Shown: positions 10,301-24,047 of the stretch, one piece after another
Layout of the letters: each line of letters begins with the position of its first letter
How positions within the stretch are numbered: position 1 is the stretch's first letter
Assembly: GCF_000151315.2 (NCBI RefSeq)
Contig: NW_011887305.1
Span: 788,808 to 852,807, forward strand
Source of the DNA: Capsaspora owczarzaki ATCC 30864
Taxonomy: Eukaryota; Opisthokonta; Filasterea
Direction of reading: 5' to 3'
DNA: 64,000 nt
Position numbers and translations under genes: made by a program
Notes under the pieces: model-generated
The model's input: only the letters and a program-made list of their open reading frames with translations
Databases searched by the model: none
Told to the model about the DNA's origin: nothing

Positions 10301-11837
10301 ATGACTTTGTGCAACCTTGCAACCAGCGCCGCTGCTCGCCTCGCCACGCGTGCTGCCTTCCTCACAGTGCGTCCGACACCTGCGCGCACTATGGCCACGG
10401 CAGTCATCACCGCGCGGTCGAGCGTGTTGGCCGCGTCGGCGTCGTCGTCGTCTACGGTGTCATCGAGCACATGGACTGTTTCGTCTCGTGCTGCGATCGC
10501 GCTCCCAGCCAGTGCCCAGGCGGCTGGCATGCTGTCAAACAGGGCATCCGCAACCCACGTCCGATGCTACGCGCGTGGTCGGGACAAGCGTACGTTCTGC
10601 CCGTTGTTTGCATTTCGGAGAGAGACTTGTTTCGGTCGTAAATCATTCACCAAATCTTGGCAAATCTTAACTGGTGAACGATCGATTGTTGGACGACATA
10701 CGATGCAGCTGAGAAGGGCAAAGGCAACAAGAACAAGGACGACGACGAAGAAGATGCCGAAATGGACGAGGACTCCCCGAAAGGCGATGCCAAGCCGGCA
10801 ATGCCGCAGCTGGACGAGGTCCGGACGCGTCTCTCCACCACGGCCAAGTTTCTGACTACTGCGCTGGCCAAGCTGCGAACTGGGCGCGCCACTCCAGGTG
10901 CGTTCTCAGCTTTGGAATGGCTCGGTTTTGGTTTTGGAGTTGATTTGTGTTGTTTTTTGGGTCTGACTCGCGAGTTTTCGTTGGATGTAGCCATGCTGGA
11001 CAGCGTGAAGGTGCGCGGCCGACCACTGAACGAGCACGGCATGGTTTCCGTGAAGGATGCAAGCACGCTGGTGATTAGCGTGAACGATGAGACGGTAAAG
11101 CTGGATTTCTGCGCCGCAATCGATTGTTTGCGAGCTGGGTTCTGTTCTTGGCACCTAACGTCTACCTATTGCTGCTGCGCTGCTTGGTTTGACGCCTGTC
11201 CCAGGTTCTCGACGATATCGAGCGCGCCATCCGTGAGGCAGACCTGAACATCAACCCAGTTCGCGATGGCAAGTTTGTCAAGTGTGTCATTCCAAAGTAC
11301 GTCGTCGCAGCAGCGGTTTGTTGCTTACTCTGCAAGCACCTACCATTCGTGGCTACGCATGGTTTTTTTTAAGCTGTGGTGCTGTTGCAATGGATTGAGT
11401 TTGAGCTGCGCAGCGCCGAGATTCCATCCTTTCTTGCTCACAAACTCGCCAACCTGCTTCTTCGTTGCTGTTGTAGAATGACGCAAGAGTTCCGAGAAAA
11501 GCTCACCAAGATGGCTCGCGAGCAGGGTGAAGAGTACAAGATTCGTCTGCGCCGTGTCCGCGCCAAAGCCATCACGGACGCCAAGAAGTCTGGCGTTTCC
11601 ACGAGCGAGGTTTTCCGCTTTGAAAAAGACGTACGTTTTTGTCCCCATTTGTTTTTGCATTCGTTGCAGTGCTGCCATCATGTAGTTTTAGTGTTGCGTG
11701 GTACGAATTCTTACCACACAACGCGCGCTTTTTGATTTCTTTATTTATTGGTGCAGGTTGGCAAGGCGTTCGACGACCAGAGCAAGCAGATCGACACGAC
11801 TGTTTCAGCCAAGATCAAGGAGATTGCTTCCTCTTGA
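10301..11837 (+). CDS. MRRF: Mitochondrial ribosome recycling factor
   Basis: With EF-G it splits post-termination ribosomes, here in mitochondria. Six exons give 302 aa in consistent phase: 10301-10589, 10709-10897, 10991-11094, 11205-11296, 11477-11630 and 11757-11837. The first ~95 residues are rich in Arg, Ala, Ser and Thr with almost no acidic residues, as in a matrix-targeting presequence. A charged linker (KDDDEEDAEMDED) follows, then the RRF domain: LRTGRATPAMLDSVKV, INDETV-type strand, DGKFVKCVIPKMTQEFREKL and IRLRRVRAKA. The C-terminal helix ends KIKEIASS. RRF usually has ~185 aa plus a presequence, so the length fits. The ATG at 10301 is chosen because the open frame upstream lacks presequence character. 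Confidence 0.9.
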
Positions 11838-12324
11838 ACCAACCAGCCAGCCAGCCAACCGCACCTCTCCCCTGTTCCATTGTGGCTGTGATATCAACTG
11901 TGTGTCGCATCGTCGATAAACAACAACAAATAACAACAAACGCACATGTGATTGCTGTCAATTCAGCGAAACAGGCCACAGCACCGCGCTCTTTCCATCT
12001 CCCCTTCTCATCTCGCTCCAACCCCCCGCCCCGCCGCCTCCTAATCCAAATCCCAATCTCAAAGCTCGTTCAGAGTGACCCATCGGATGACTTAACCCGG
12101 CTCTCAATGTTGATCGCATCTCTGAGCTTCTGTTTACCCGTTTCCTCCTCTACCTCGCTTCCCACTCGTTCCCTCTCTAACTCCCCCCCCCGCCTCCCCC
12201 GCCTTCCGCTTGCTCTCCCTCTCTCTACAGCTGTAATTTCCATCTCCACTGATATTCGATCTAGTTTTCCCACCACTCCAATCCCCAAAATCAGTCCATT
12301 CTTCAGTTCTCCTTTCCCGCCAAA
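11838..12324. promoter_or_regulatory. Intergenic region between RRF and CASTOR-like genes
   Basis: This holds the RRF 3' end and the upstream region of the next plus-strand gene. It is C- and T-rich on the plus strand (12000-12230), as in a long pyrimidine-rich promoter or 5' UTR. No coding exon is supported. Confidence 0.4.
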
Positions 12325-14205
12325 ATGGAGTTGTACATTCTGCCGCAGCGTGTCCGCGTCGCGAGCATACCGCGCGGCTCCATCCGCGACTTTGCCCATC
12401 CGCTCCTCCGCATTGCATTCTACCCAACGTGAGTTCCGCACTCTTGGCGCTTTGAGAGTCAGTGAGTGAGCGAGGGGGGGGGCGAAAGAGTGAAGTGGTT
12501 TGCCGGCTATTTGGCCCATGCTGCAATTGCCGCGGTCGGGCAACGCAGGGTCGTCCAGCCGCGCACTCGCGACCGAGCGACGCGAGATCCGGCAGAACGA
12601 AGCACGGTGCGATGGCGACAGAGCGAGGATGGGAGTGACGGAGACAAAAACGGCTTACTGAAGGGGTCATTGCTATCATTGCACAAACCCTCTTGCCGTT
12701 ACCAGGCCTCAGTGGAACCACTCAAACACGTTGCTGGCAAACCAAAAGCACTCACTCTCAACACCAATGCTGCTTTTTGATGCGCTTGGAATTATGGCAG
12801 GAATGACGACTTTTTCTGCATCACTGCGACCAAGGACGAGTACACGCTCATCATCGACGATGCGCAATACAAGAGTAAGGATGCGTTCATCGTGAACATG
12901 TATTGCAGTTTTTGAGGCAAGATCGGGTAGTTTTTTCAGTTTGAGGTCAAGCGGGTCGTGGAAACTTACCTCAGTGATGTTTTGTGTGTTGGCAGCTCTC
13001 CCGCAAACCGACACTCTCTCCGTCTCAAAGGACACCTGGCGGCTCTTGCAGTTGTGCGAAGGCGACATTGGTCCCGCTGACTGGATTAGTGCGTGTTGAT
13101 CGTTTGTTGTTTGTCGTGCTTCTCGAATTCTCGAGTAACTAACTCAAATCCAATCTTGCAGACAAGACTGGTATCGTCAAATCCGTCACAAAGCCGCTGG
13201 CAGAGGCAAACATTACCATCTTCTACCTGTCGACCTACCAAAACGACTTTATCATGGTGCCGGAGCGCTTGCTGGAGGCCGCTGTCATTGTCTTGTCGAA
13301 AAACTACAAGGTGTTTGACGATTCGCACACTGGTGACGATTACGACGAGTTTGGCAACAGTCTCGTCAAGAAGAGCGACACGACAACGGTGGCTTCCGCC
13401 GTTCAGAGCGAAGAAGCCGTTCTTCCCGCGGCTGCAGCACCCGAGGCCAAAAAGATCCATCCAGTGATTGTGCACGACAAGCATGTTTACTTGGCATGCG
13501 TTCCACGCGATCAACTGTCCAGCGTGGCTCTTACTCTGATTGAGCTCATGCTGTACAGCGAAGAGAAGGACTCGGCGGAGAACGATGATCCAATGTAAAA
13601 GTCTCTTGCGAGCAATGTTGGCTTTTGTTCAAAGTTGGAGCGTTTGCTCTCACTTTTTGGGCACTTCTGTTTTCCTGTTGTTCATTGTGTTGGCAGGCGG
13701 CACTTTTTCTCGTTCGCCCTGGTCGATAACACCATCTCGCTTGTGTTGGACGAAGAATCGCTCGCGCGGCTACCCTCGACCTGCAACAAGAGTGCCGTTC
13801 CTTACCGTGTTATTCAATGTTACGATGGCCCGCTTGGCTTTGGTGAGTATTTTTGTTTTGGAGGAGGGGCGAGGGGCACGAGAGCTTGTTCATTCATTGT
13901 AGATTCAAACCGCGAGTCTGACTTTTGTGTTTTCTGGGAGACAGAGGAGAGTGGTATCGTTGCCCAGTTTGCCGAGCCGCTGGCAGATAACGGAGTTCAT
14001 ATTTACTACATGAGCACCTTCTTGACCGATTACACGCTGGTGAGTATTTGTAGAATTTTAAAGTGTTGTGGTTGGATCGTATCATTCAAAGCTTCTCACC
14101 CGTCGTCTCCCGACCTACCGAATTGCTTTGATCGTACAGGTCGTGGAAGACGAAATTGAACTGGCCGAGACAACGCTGCGAAAGACAGGGCACCTCAAGG
14201 ACTGA
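12325..14205 (+). CDS. CASTOR/GATSL-family ACT-domain protein
   Basis: Animal CASTOR1 binds arginine and regulates mTORC1 through GATOR2. Seven exons give 336 aa, close to human CASTOR1 (~329): 12325-12428, 12801-12874, 12996-13088, 13162-13594, 13697-13842, 13945-14039 and 14140-14205. The start MELYILPQRVRVASIP, the strand EYTLIIDDA, the block ITIFYLSTYQNDFIMVPE (first ACT pair) and HIYYMSTFLTDYTLVVEDE near the C-terminus (second ACT pair) fit the family. The STY/STF-x-(N/T)D(F/Y) pairs are the inter-ACT motifs. The central insert (EEAVLPAAAAPEAKK) is low complexity. Whether it senses arginine here cannot be read from the sequence; the ligand could differ. Confidence 0.85.
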
Positions 14206-14433
14206 AATTTTGTGTCCCACAAAAGTCTCTCGTTATGACCTGTTGCGCTGCATGTTTGAATGATCTATGTTCCAAGTTCCGCGTCGTAGAATGAATCTCA
14301 TTGTTTTGAAAGCGTTGAATTTGTTTTTCGCGGTTGGAGGAGGAGGAAGACCCAATGCATGACATTGCAGCAAAATGCGTTTCAGGTCGAGTTGACAACC
14401 ACACACACAGTCACGAAACTCATGTTTGTCCAA

Positions 14434-16348
<1,915 letters not shown>

Positions 16349-16822
16349 TTAGTTTGCCTTGGCTTGAGTGGCCAGCTTCTCGCCGTGTTGGTAGAGTCCT
16401 TGGATGGAGTCCAGAACTTGCTGTGAGGTTAGGTTGGAGAGATCGGCTTTTGCCTCTTGTCCGAACGCTGCGATACGACAAGCAAAAACAGAGTACGAAA
16501 AAACGGTGAGCGTGAATGTGGAGCCAATGTGAAGCCAGTGAAAGTGGGGAATGCCGATGAAAACCACAGCTTTGTTGTACAAATCGCCCAGTACGAGTGC
16601 ATCATGCTGACGATGTTCGTGAGTGAGTGAGTGAGTGAACGAAGGGTCGTAACTCGGTTTCGATCGTCCGTGCACGATACCAAACGAATGCCCCACTTGG
16701 TGTCACCGAGTCACTCTCGTGCATGACAACTGCACTTTGGGAGCACACCCATCGTGGCAGATCTCATTGTATTGTGCTGGACTTGTATGGCTCGTGCATT
16801 GACACTTGCATTGGCACTACAG

Positions 16823-16869
<47 letters not shown>

Positions 16870-17359
16870 TCACAATAGCTACAATGCTGCGCTTACCATA
16901 GCGAGCGTATACCCTGGGCTCAATGCCAGCAGCCTCGCGGACCAGGATCGGCAGCGTCGGATGCGCCTGCTTGAGCTCGGCGTACTGCTTGGTCACAAAG
17001 TCCCTGTCCATCATCCAACCCAAGTCAGTCAGAGTCAAATGAGATAACGTGGAGGAGGGGGTGGGCGCGTGGGAGGGGGGAGGGCAGTGAAGAGAGAGAG
17101 AGAGAGAGAGAGAGAGATGAAAGATAAAGAAACCAAAAGTTAGTTAGCAATCGGTATAGTGTTTTGTTTCGGTTTGCTTTATTTTTATCGGTTACTCTTC
17201 TGTTCACTAAATTTCGTTTTCATTTGCTTCGCTTTCTGTTGGTTCTTGATTTGCTCTTGTTCGTTTCGCTTACCGTGCGCCTTGCGAGCTGGGCGACGTC
17301 TGGCAAAGGTGAATGCGAAGCTCACGAACAACGCGAGGAAGGCTTGCTTTCCAGCTCAT
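16349..17359 (-). CDS. NDUFA2: NADH:ubiquinone oxidoreductase accessory subunit NDUFA2 (B8)
   Basis: Accessory subunit of mitochondrial complex I in the matrix arm, with a thioredoxin-like fold. Three exons (17359-17274, 17003-16897 and 16467-16349) give 103 aa in frame; human B8 has ~99. The start MSWKASLPRVVRELRIHLCQ carries the conserved LRxHLCQ. DFVTKQYAELKQAHPTLPIL and REAAGIEPRVYARYAFGQE match the family's central and FGQE motifs, and the tail has LSNLTSQQVLDSIQ. Only one of the two Cys residues seen in many animal homologues is present. The start is the first ATG before the LRIHL block. Confidence 0.93.
16829..16865. repeat. (CT)n microsatellite
   Basis: About 18 CT units in the second NDUFA2 intron. 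A GA tract of similar size lies in the first intron at 17091-17117. Confidence 0.9.
17091..17117. repeat. (GA)n microsatellite
   Basis: About 13 GA units preceded by a G-rich stretch, within the first NDUFA2 intron. Confidence 0.85.
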
Positions 17360-17618
17360 CGTAGAATCAAAAATAAAAAGAGACTGAGAATCTCAGAATT
17401 AGAATGGAAATTAAACAGAAAACATGTGTTTATGACTTTTCGTCATCATCATCTCGCTTTCAATCTGGGCTTGCAGCTGTATTCCAAGAACGACTACGTT
17501 TCCAAAACCGACGTACAACTGGAGTTGCAAAATTGTCTTGGTTTTGGAATTCAGACACACGCCATACTGCGAGTACAACAAACAAAACAAAACACCCTGG
17601 AACAAAAGCCAAGCAGGA

Positions 17619-20600
17619 CTAGTAGTAAGGAAGCCAGTTGTCGGTGTGGCGAGGAGCCATGTCGGGAACTTCAGTCATGAGGCGGCTCCAGGTCAGAGGA
17701 GAGGTCGCCTCGTACATCCATTGGCCGTACAGCTGCATGCGCTCGGGGAAGGCCCAGCGCAGGCAGTGCACAAAGCGAGCTCGCTGGCCGTGGAAGGGCG
17801 CAAACTCCAGGGCAAAGCCAAACATGAACTTGAGCTCGACAGGGGTGTTGAGTGCAAACATGGTGCTCATCATCTGCTTTTGCATCTTGGTCGACACGTG
17901 CTTGCGGATGATGGGCGAGAGGTTGATCTCCTCGTTGTCCATGTGGTTGAGGGTCTCAACAGCAAGCTCTTTCATCATGGCAGCGGCAGCTCGGCAGCGC
18001 TAACAAGGGCAACATTTACCGCGTCAGTTTCAAAACCTTGTGCAAGCACCTCTTCACCCCTCCCCTCGTCCTCCCCCCGCGCCACCAAAATCCACTCTAC
18101 ACATATCTTTTACCTCGAGCTTGCCGGCGGCATCCAACTCGTCAAAGGCCTTGCGTCCAGCATCGCCAGTGCCGATAACCTGAGCAATGTTCGTAAAGTG
18201 CAGCGACTCGTTCGCGTGTTCCTCGCCCTGCGAGAAGGTGATGGTAGGGAACCATTGGCGGAGCATGGGGAAGAGCACCTGGTCCTCGTGTGTCGAGTGG
18301 ATCTCGTAGATGCGCTGGATGCGCTCAAAGCGGTAGCGGAAGGCGTGGATGTCTTCGTCGGCGGCGGGCTTCTGCGAGCCTTCGTTGTGGATGACCTCGG
18401 CATGCTTGAGAATGTCGACAACTGCCTCGCGAATGGCAAAGTGCAGAATCTTGGTGAACGACAGCGGTCCCCACTTGTCCTCGGGAACAAACAGGCGGCG
18501 GCGCAGCAGGGATGCAAACGTGTTTGCCAAGACGACAACGGCAGCCGTGTTGACCAAGATGAGGGCGATGGTAGCCATGGCCTAGACAATGTGTTCAAAC
18601 GGAGCAAGGTGAGCATTGGATGGAGCTATCTCGCAGGAACACAAACAGAGCTGCATCATTGCAGCACACGCCGAGCGCCAACGGGGTATGCACTTCTTAC
18701 CAGAGTCAGATTGGTGTGGAACTGAGCCCAGTAGACAACAGTGGCCAAAGCAACCGTGTCGAGAGGAAAGACGTACGCCCAGTAGCCAACCTCAAACAGG
18801 TTGCGACCATAGTACGAGCTGAAGAAGCACCACGTCAGCACAAAGAAGGTGACCAGCATGTCAAAGAAGAGGAATCGGGCAAACATGTCAAAGGTGCCGC
18901 TGAGCTGCAGGTAGGCAACAAAGGCAACCGCGGGCGCGGCGACCCAGATGAACGTCAGAGGACGCATCCTGTCTTCGATCGGCTGGCCAAACATGGCACG
19001 CTGCAGCGTCAAGGTGAACAGGGCGATATACATGAGGAAGGCAAAGCTAAACCACAGCCAGCCAGCCTCGCGGTAGTCGGCAGAAAGGGCCGGACCGACA
19101 AACGCAGCCACAAGATTGCCGACGGCAGGCATCATCCATGAAGGGTTGACAGTGTACTTTGACTGCGAGCGAGTAATCCAACGGGCCGTGATGACCACCG
19201 CCTGGAAGAGCTGCAGCGGGGCGCCAATCCACTTTCAAGGCACCAAAAATGCAAGTTGGTTTGGTCAGTTTTGAGTTTTGAGGGCTGCCACATTCGCACA
19301 ACCAAGGGAGGAGCACAAGCGGGAAGAAAAAAAACAACGTACAAACAAAACCTTGGCAAAATCCAAGCTGAATCGAGCCACGATGAAGGCATACAAGAGG
19401 AGGGTGATGGTCGCGGTGGAAAAGAAGTTGGACTTGATGGGGTGCTTCCATTCCTTGACAATCTTGCGGGGGAACATCATCAGCTTGAGCAGGTACAGGA
19501 TTGCGAAAATGCCGCCAATGACGCCAGAAAAGACACCAATTCCGCGCCAGAGAGTGGAGTCGGTGTAATTGCCGTTGATGACGCCTTCGTCAATGACAAT
19601 CACGCCAACCGGAGTGTTGCTTGCCAGCATGAGTCCGTCCACGAGCTGCCTGTTCTCCAGAACGAGGCCACAAGAACATGCAATGCACGGTCAGAGGAAG
19701 TCTATCGAACCTGTCATCCCCCAATCAACAAGCGATTCGTACCAAACTGCAGCCAGGCCAGCCAAGCTCATGGGGATGGAAAAGTAGTGAATGTGCATGT
19801 GGCAGATGGCATGGAAGTCCTCCCACTTCATCTCGTCGGTCTTTTGCTTGTAGACGTACGGCACGGTGCGGTCCGAGTCCTCGCCCTGCGGGTCGTAGAT
19901 GACCTTCTCGACGGGGTTGCCCTCTTTCAAGCGGCGATCGGCCTCAATGGCGAATCGGTTTTGCTCGTCCCAGACCTGCTCGCTGTTGGCGTTAATCCGC
20001 TTGGGCATGATGCCAAACTGGATGAGCCAGCTAAACATGATGCACCCCAAACAAACGCCAAACAGGCCCTCGAGCGCGGCAGCACCCGTCAGCAGACCAA
20101 ACAGAATCGCGCCGGCGGTCGGGCTTGGATCAGGAGCAAAGAAGGCAATCACGCCACCAGCCGAGAACATGATGCCGCAGAACACGGCAAACTGCTTGGG
20201 CGCAGCAGGGATGGGCTTGGGCGGAAACCAGAGCGCAATCCACTCGGCAACGGCGCCGATCGGCGAGATGCGAGCGCCACCAATGAATCTGGCAATGAGT
20301 CATCGCAGTGAGAATACGACTTTTGGAGGGTTTTGTTGCGCTTTTTGTCGGGTGGGAGTTGTTGGGGGTGAAGAAGGTGTGTGACTCAATGAAAAAAACC
20401 GAAAACAACAAAAAAAAGCTCACTTTTCGCATTGCGAACGAAGCGTGGAGTCAGAGCAGCTTCTCTCATCTCACTCTGCCCGCTGGGCTGACGTGCCACT
20501 TCTTTAGATTGCCCACACACACACACACACACCCACTCATATGCAGGGTGATGCAGGTGACTCGGCTGATCTCACAAGCCCGCTTTCTGATTAATCTGAC

Positions 20601-21054
20601 AGTTCGATTCGCATCTTTTTTGAATTTTTTTTTTTGAATTTTGTTTTTTTTTGGTTTTTGTGTTCTGCCCTCTTTTTGAGTTTGTCGCTCTCGTCAGTCA
20701 GCTTGGAAAGATGGGCAGCTAGTACAGCTGACAAAGGGCAAAGGGGCACAGACACAGCGATTGGTCAAGGTTGGGGAGGGGGTGTTACCGGAGGCAAAAG
20801 TCGCCGAGAATGCCGCACGCAATCCAGCGCGGCCACATGTTGTCAGGGTTGTAGATGACGGCCGCCCAGATCATGATGGAGAGCCCAGCCACAAGCAGGC
20901 CAATCACGCGCGTGGTCACATCGTTGACGTTGTACGGGAACCAGAACAGCGGGCTCAGCCGCTCTTTGGCGCGCATCGGCAGCGCCGGGCGCTTCATATT
21001 CGCACGAGCGGTTGACTTGCCGCCCGTCGAACTCATTTCGATTTGCTGTGACAT
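17619..21054 (-). CDS. DUF4395 + TehA/SLAC1-like transporter + hemerythrin-like fusion
   Basis: Six exons in consistent phase give 829 aa: 21054-20789, 20288-19743, 19649-19352, 19231-18701, 18581-18114 and 17999-17619. Residues ~40-190 look like DUF4395: NVNDVTTRVIGLLV, DFCLRFIGGARISPIG and paired membrane helices. Residues ~270-545 carry about eight or more hydrophobic helices with WIGAPLQLFQAVV and PSWMMPAVGNLVAAFVGPAL, as in the TehA/SLAC1 (TDT) family. Residues ~550-830 contain a membrane anchor and a hemerythrin-like bundle with HSTHEDQVLFPML, EEHANESLHF and MDNEEINLSPIIRKH, which supply His and Glu ligands for a possible di-iron site. A plausible role is anion or acid export coupled to iron, oxygen or NO sensing; that is inference. 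The joins are clean in frame, so this looks like one gene. Confidence 0.8.
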
Positions 21055-22296
21055 TTTCGAAAAGAGCTGAGAAGAAAAGAAGAGATAATAAAAAAAAAAT
21101 AAGAGAAGAAGAAGAGGAAAAATGAGGACTGGCAATGTCTTACTGAGATTCATGTTGAAACAGCAAACTAACTGCTGGATTTGGTTTCGAATTGGAGCCA
21201 GGTTTGTCAAGCAAGCAAGCCGGTCAGAGTCAGAACGTGTTTGGAAAATGCTGCACCCCGAATGGCAGAGAATGAGCGCAAAGGACTTGAGGGATGTTGC
21301 GAGACTGAGCCGGTGGACCTGCATTGAGGGGGGGGGGGAAGCGGTTCTGCGGAAAACATTGCCAAGCGAAAAATGGCCGCGCATGGATGGTGCCATATGA
21401 AATCCACCGTGCTCCTCGGGCCCAACTTCATCAACATACTGAAGCTATCGTACTCTCAATGAAACATTGATTAAAAAAAGTGCAATGGTGTTGAGGCGTG
21501 CCCGCGCCCAAACGTTTGTGATCAATTTCGCAGATTTGAGGTGTGGCACCTCCCATGGTAACTCGCCGAATTCTTTCAGAAATAAACGTAGATGTTAGGA
21601 CAAAAGTAGACTTCCATGTCATCCATTGGATTGGTCCAAGTACGTGCTGTTCGTGGAAAAGTTGGACAATGTTGAGCGCTCAAAAAATCAACTCCCAGTC
21701 AAGCCTTTGATTTGGCTTCTTGCGGATCTTCCAGGTTCATTATACGTATAATATATACGCAAAGATGGATGGATTGACTTACGCGAGTGTTTTGGATCTA
21801 AAATTGGAGCGTTTGGGATGAACGAAACCTTCCGACACACTTGCACCTGAAAATCGTCTCAATCTATCGAAGCCTTCGTGTAACCTGTCAGGCAACAACC
21901 TGCTTGCCCACACTGAGGATGCAAAAGCAGCTTGGACAGAGCACTGAATGAATTCTGCTTTGCGGCGCACTTCAATCGAAAAAACCAGCTCGTTGCCCTT
22001 TCCACCGCTCCATCTCTCCGCACTTCAAAAATTTCACACTCAAATCATGTAGGGACATCGTATTATTCGAAACAGCAAGTGGTTTGAAGATACCAAAATA
22101 AAAACAACACGCCAGAACAGGACAGTTGTGCGCTGAAGCGAAAAAACAGGGATTCCTCTCAATGGAGAAGCTTTGGGGGAATAGGGGGAAAAGGGGGGAC
22201 AATACGGGAACCGGGATTAGTGACAGTCAGGAAAAGAAGGATTGGACGGGAGCGAGCGCCACCCCTTCAAAACGAGCTGTCGCCCAGACAAGACGC
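21055..22296. other. 1.2 kb intergenic region, no gene supported
   Basis: This lies upstream of the DUF4395 fusion gene and downstream of RPS15A, both on the minus strand. Short open frames on both strands (for example near 21431-21622 and 21779-21970, minus) have no recognisable domains and no clear exon signals. Upstream regulatory sequence of the fusion gene is expected at 21055-21400. Confidence 0.4.
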
Positions 22297-22849
22297 TCAG
22301 TAGAAGAAGCCGAGGATCTTGCCACCAGTGTGCTTCCTCTTGGCCTCATCGTGATCCATGATACCGGCCGAGGTGGTCAGAACAATGTAGCCGAATTGGC
22401 GCGAGGGGAGCAGCCGGCTGGTCCACTTGTCAAGCTCGGTAAGAGTGACATCGAAGCGGGGGCTGATGACACCGCACTTGTTGATGCGGCCGGTCAGCTC
22501 GACGACGATCTTGCCAGAGCGGTGGTCGTCGACGATCTCGAACTCGCCGATGTAGCCTAAGCAGAAAAAAAGCAGGATAAAAATCAAAATGGTGAGACAC
22601 ATGCGCGATCAAACAAGAAAAAAAAAAACCTCTACAACACAAAGTCTTCTTTGGCTGGTGGCGCGCTCGCTCGAACAACAAGGACAAGAGAGCCAGAGGA
22701 CTGCGAAATGACTCACCGTGCTTCATCATGACGGTGAGGAACTTGACAATGACCTTCGAGGCGGGGCGGAGGAGAACCTGTCGCTTGCCCTTGGCCTCAG
22801 CGTTGCGAATGCTGACGAGCGCGTCGCTCAAGACACTGGTGCGAACCAT
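22297..22849 (-). CDS. RPS15A: 40S ribosomal protein S15A (uS8)
   Basis: Small-subunit protein that binds the central domain of 18S rRNA. Two exons (22849-22717 and 22556-22297) give 130 aa, the standard eukaryotic length. The start [19 protein letters not shown] and the motifs [60 protein letters not shown] and the ending GGKILGFFY are diagnostic. The intron falls after the codons for MMKH. Confidence 0.97.
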
Positions 22850-24047
22850 TTGTTAAGCTGCTGGAGTTGCAATCGACACAGGAGCAGGGGGCGGGAGAAC
22901 GGTGAGAACAGGGCAGCAAGCATCGAAAGGACGAGAAAAAAAAGAAAGGGAACAAAGAAAAAAAAAAAAAAAAAAGTCCACAATCTCTCGCCCTAGCCGT
23001 CCTCCGTTCGTCAGGCGGCCGGGCAAGACCCTCTGCAGGGAGCAACGGGTCGCACTGATCGACACACACGGTAATCCGGGGTCGCCGGGATGCAGGCGTT
23101 CGCTGTACGGCGACACGAGCTGCCAAAATCAACCGTGTAGTTGGATTGACCCCAGCAATCTCCCTCCCGCCAACTTTGCCGGCCCCGTTCTCGCGCTCTT
23201 CGCATTGCACCACCCCGTTCCTACGGCTGAATCGCATGTAACACAACAGTCTGCATCGGATGGAGCAAGCGGATGGGTCGGCGGTCGGCAGGGCTGTTGT
23301 ACGCACCGAAGGAAGAGAGGACGCTCTGACTGGAAACCAAAGTTAGCCAAGTTGTTTTTGTTTTTTGGTTTTTTGATTCTTTTCGATTTTCGCTCTGCTT
23401 TTTTTTTCCATCTCGAGCTTGCCTTCTTTTTCACAGATGGATGTTGGTTGCTGAGAACAGTTTGAATGAGGTTGCTTTGTTTGATTATTGTGTGCAGGGC
23501 AATGCAGTAGACTGGTCGACATTGGTTTTTCGTTGTCCTTGTTCGTTCCAGCCAGCCAAGCACAAACACCACCATGACAAGACAGCTCAATTGCAGTACA
23601 TGCGGCGCTTTCATTGTCATTTAGCTGGTGCTGAGACAGCCATTCTGAGTTGTCGTAGCAGCGCCGTCTTAGAAATTGGGGTTTCGGTTTCAAAGCTGAA
23701 TCCCGGCATTCAGTTGGCCAAGTTGTGCACGTCTCTGTGCTCTCGCGCTCGACGCTACTCTGCCAACTGTAATCGAACCACCACCACCACCACCACCACC
23801 ACCACCACCAGATGGATTGATTCGCGGTGAGTGAGGCAGAGCAGCTGCACTTGAGCTCGACCTCGAGCGATCCAGTCTTTTCAGTCCATTTCTGAGTCTT
23901 TCCTGTTCCGCCCTTTTTCGTGGTCACTTTCTTTTCTTCGTTTTGTTCCGTTTCAGCACAATCTCAATCCACCCTTTTGTAAACATCATCCTCCCGTCAA
24001 GACAGCGGTCTCCATTGTTGCACGTTGGCTGTCATCGAAGTTCACTC
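22850..24047. promoter_or_regulatory. Divergent promoter region RPS15A / SLC25 carrier
   Basis: A 1.2 kb spacer between a minus-strand ribosomal protein gene and a plus-strand carrier, so both promoters should lie here. It contains a poly-A run (about 22959-22975), pyrimidine tracts and a (CCA)n microsatellite at 23777-23810. I see no convincing coding exon, though an upstream 5' UTR exon of the carrier could end near 23950. Confidence 0.45.
23777..23810. repeat. (CCA)n microsatellite
   Basis: About eleven CCA units in the divergent spacer upstream of the SLC25 carrier gene. Confidence 0.9.

Larger units (their letters stand above)
8375..10472. repeat. ~1.05 kb tandem duplication of a divergent promoter block
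   Basis: Bases ~8375-9423 are repeated as ~9424-10472 in direct orientation, with an offset of 1049 then 1047 bp. By eye there are about 15-20 substitutions and one 2-bp indel, so roughly 98% identity. The unit runs from inside the first exon of LRR gene 3, across the divergent promoter, into the first exon of the mitochondrial RRF gene. The junction at ~9423 joins RRF exon 1 to LRR exon 1 tail to head. Short CTTGTCTGT repeats at the left edge may have primed the event. Confidence 0.9.

Noticed and set aside
21431-21970. Two short minus-strand open frames in the 1.2 kb spacer
   Set aside because: No domains, no homology I recognise and no convincing splice sites joining them.
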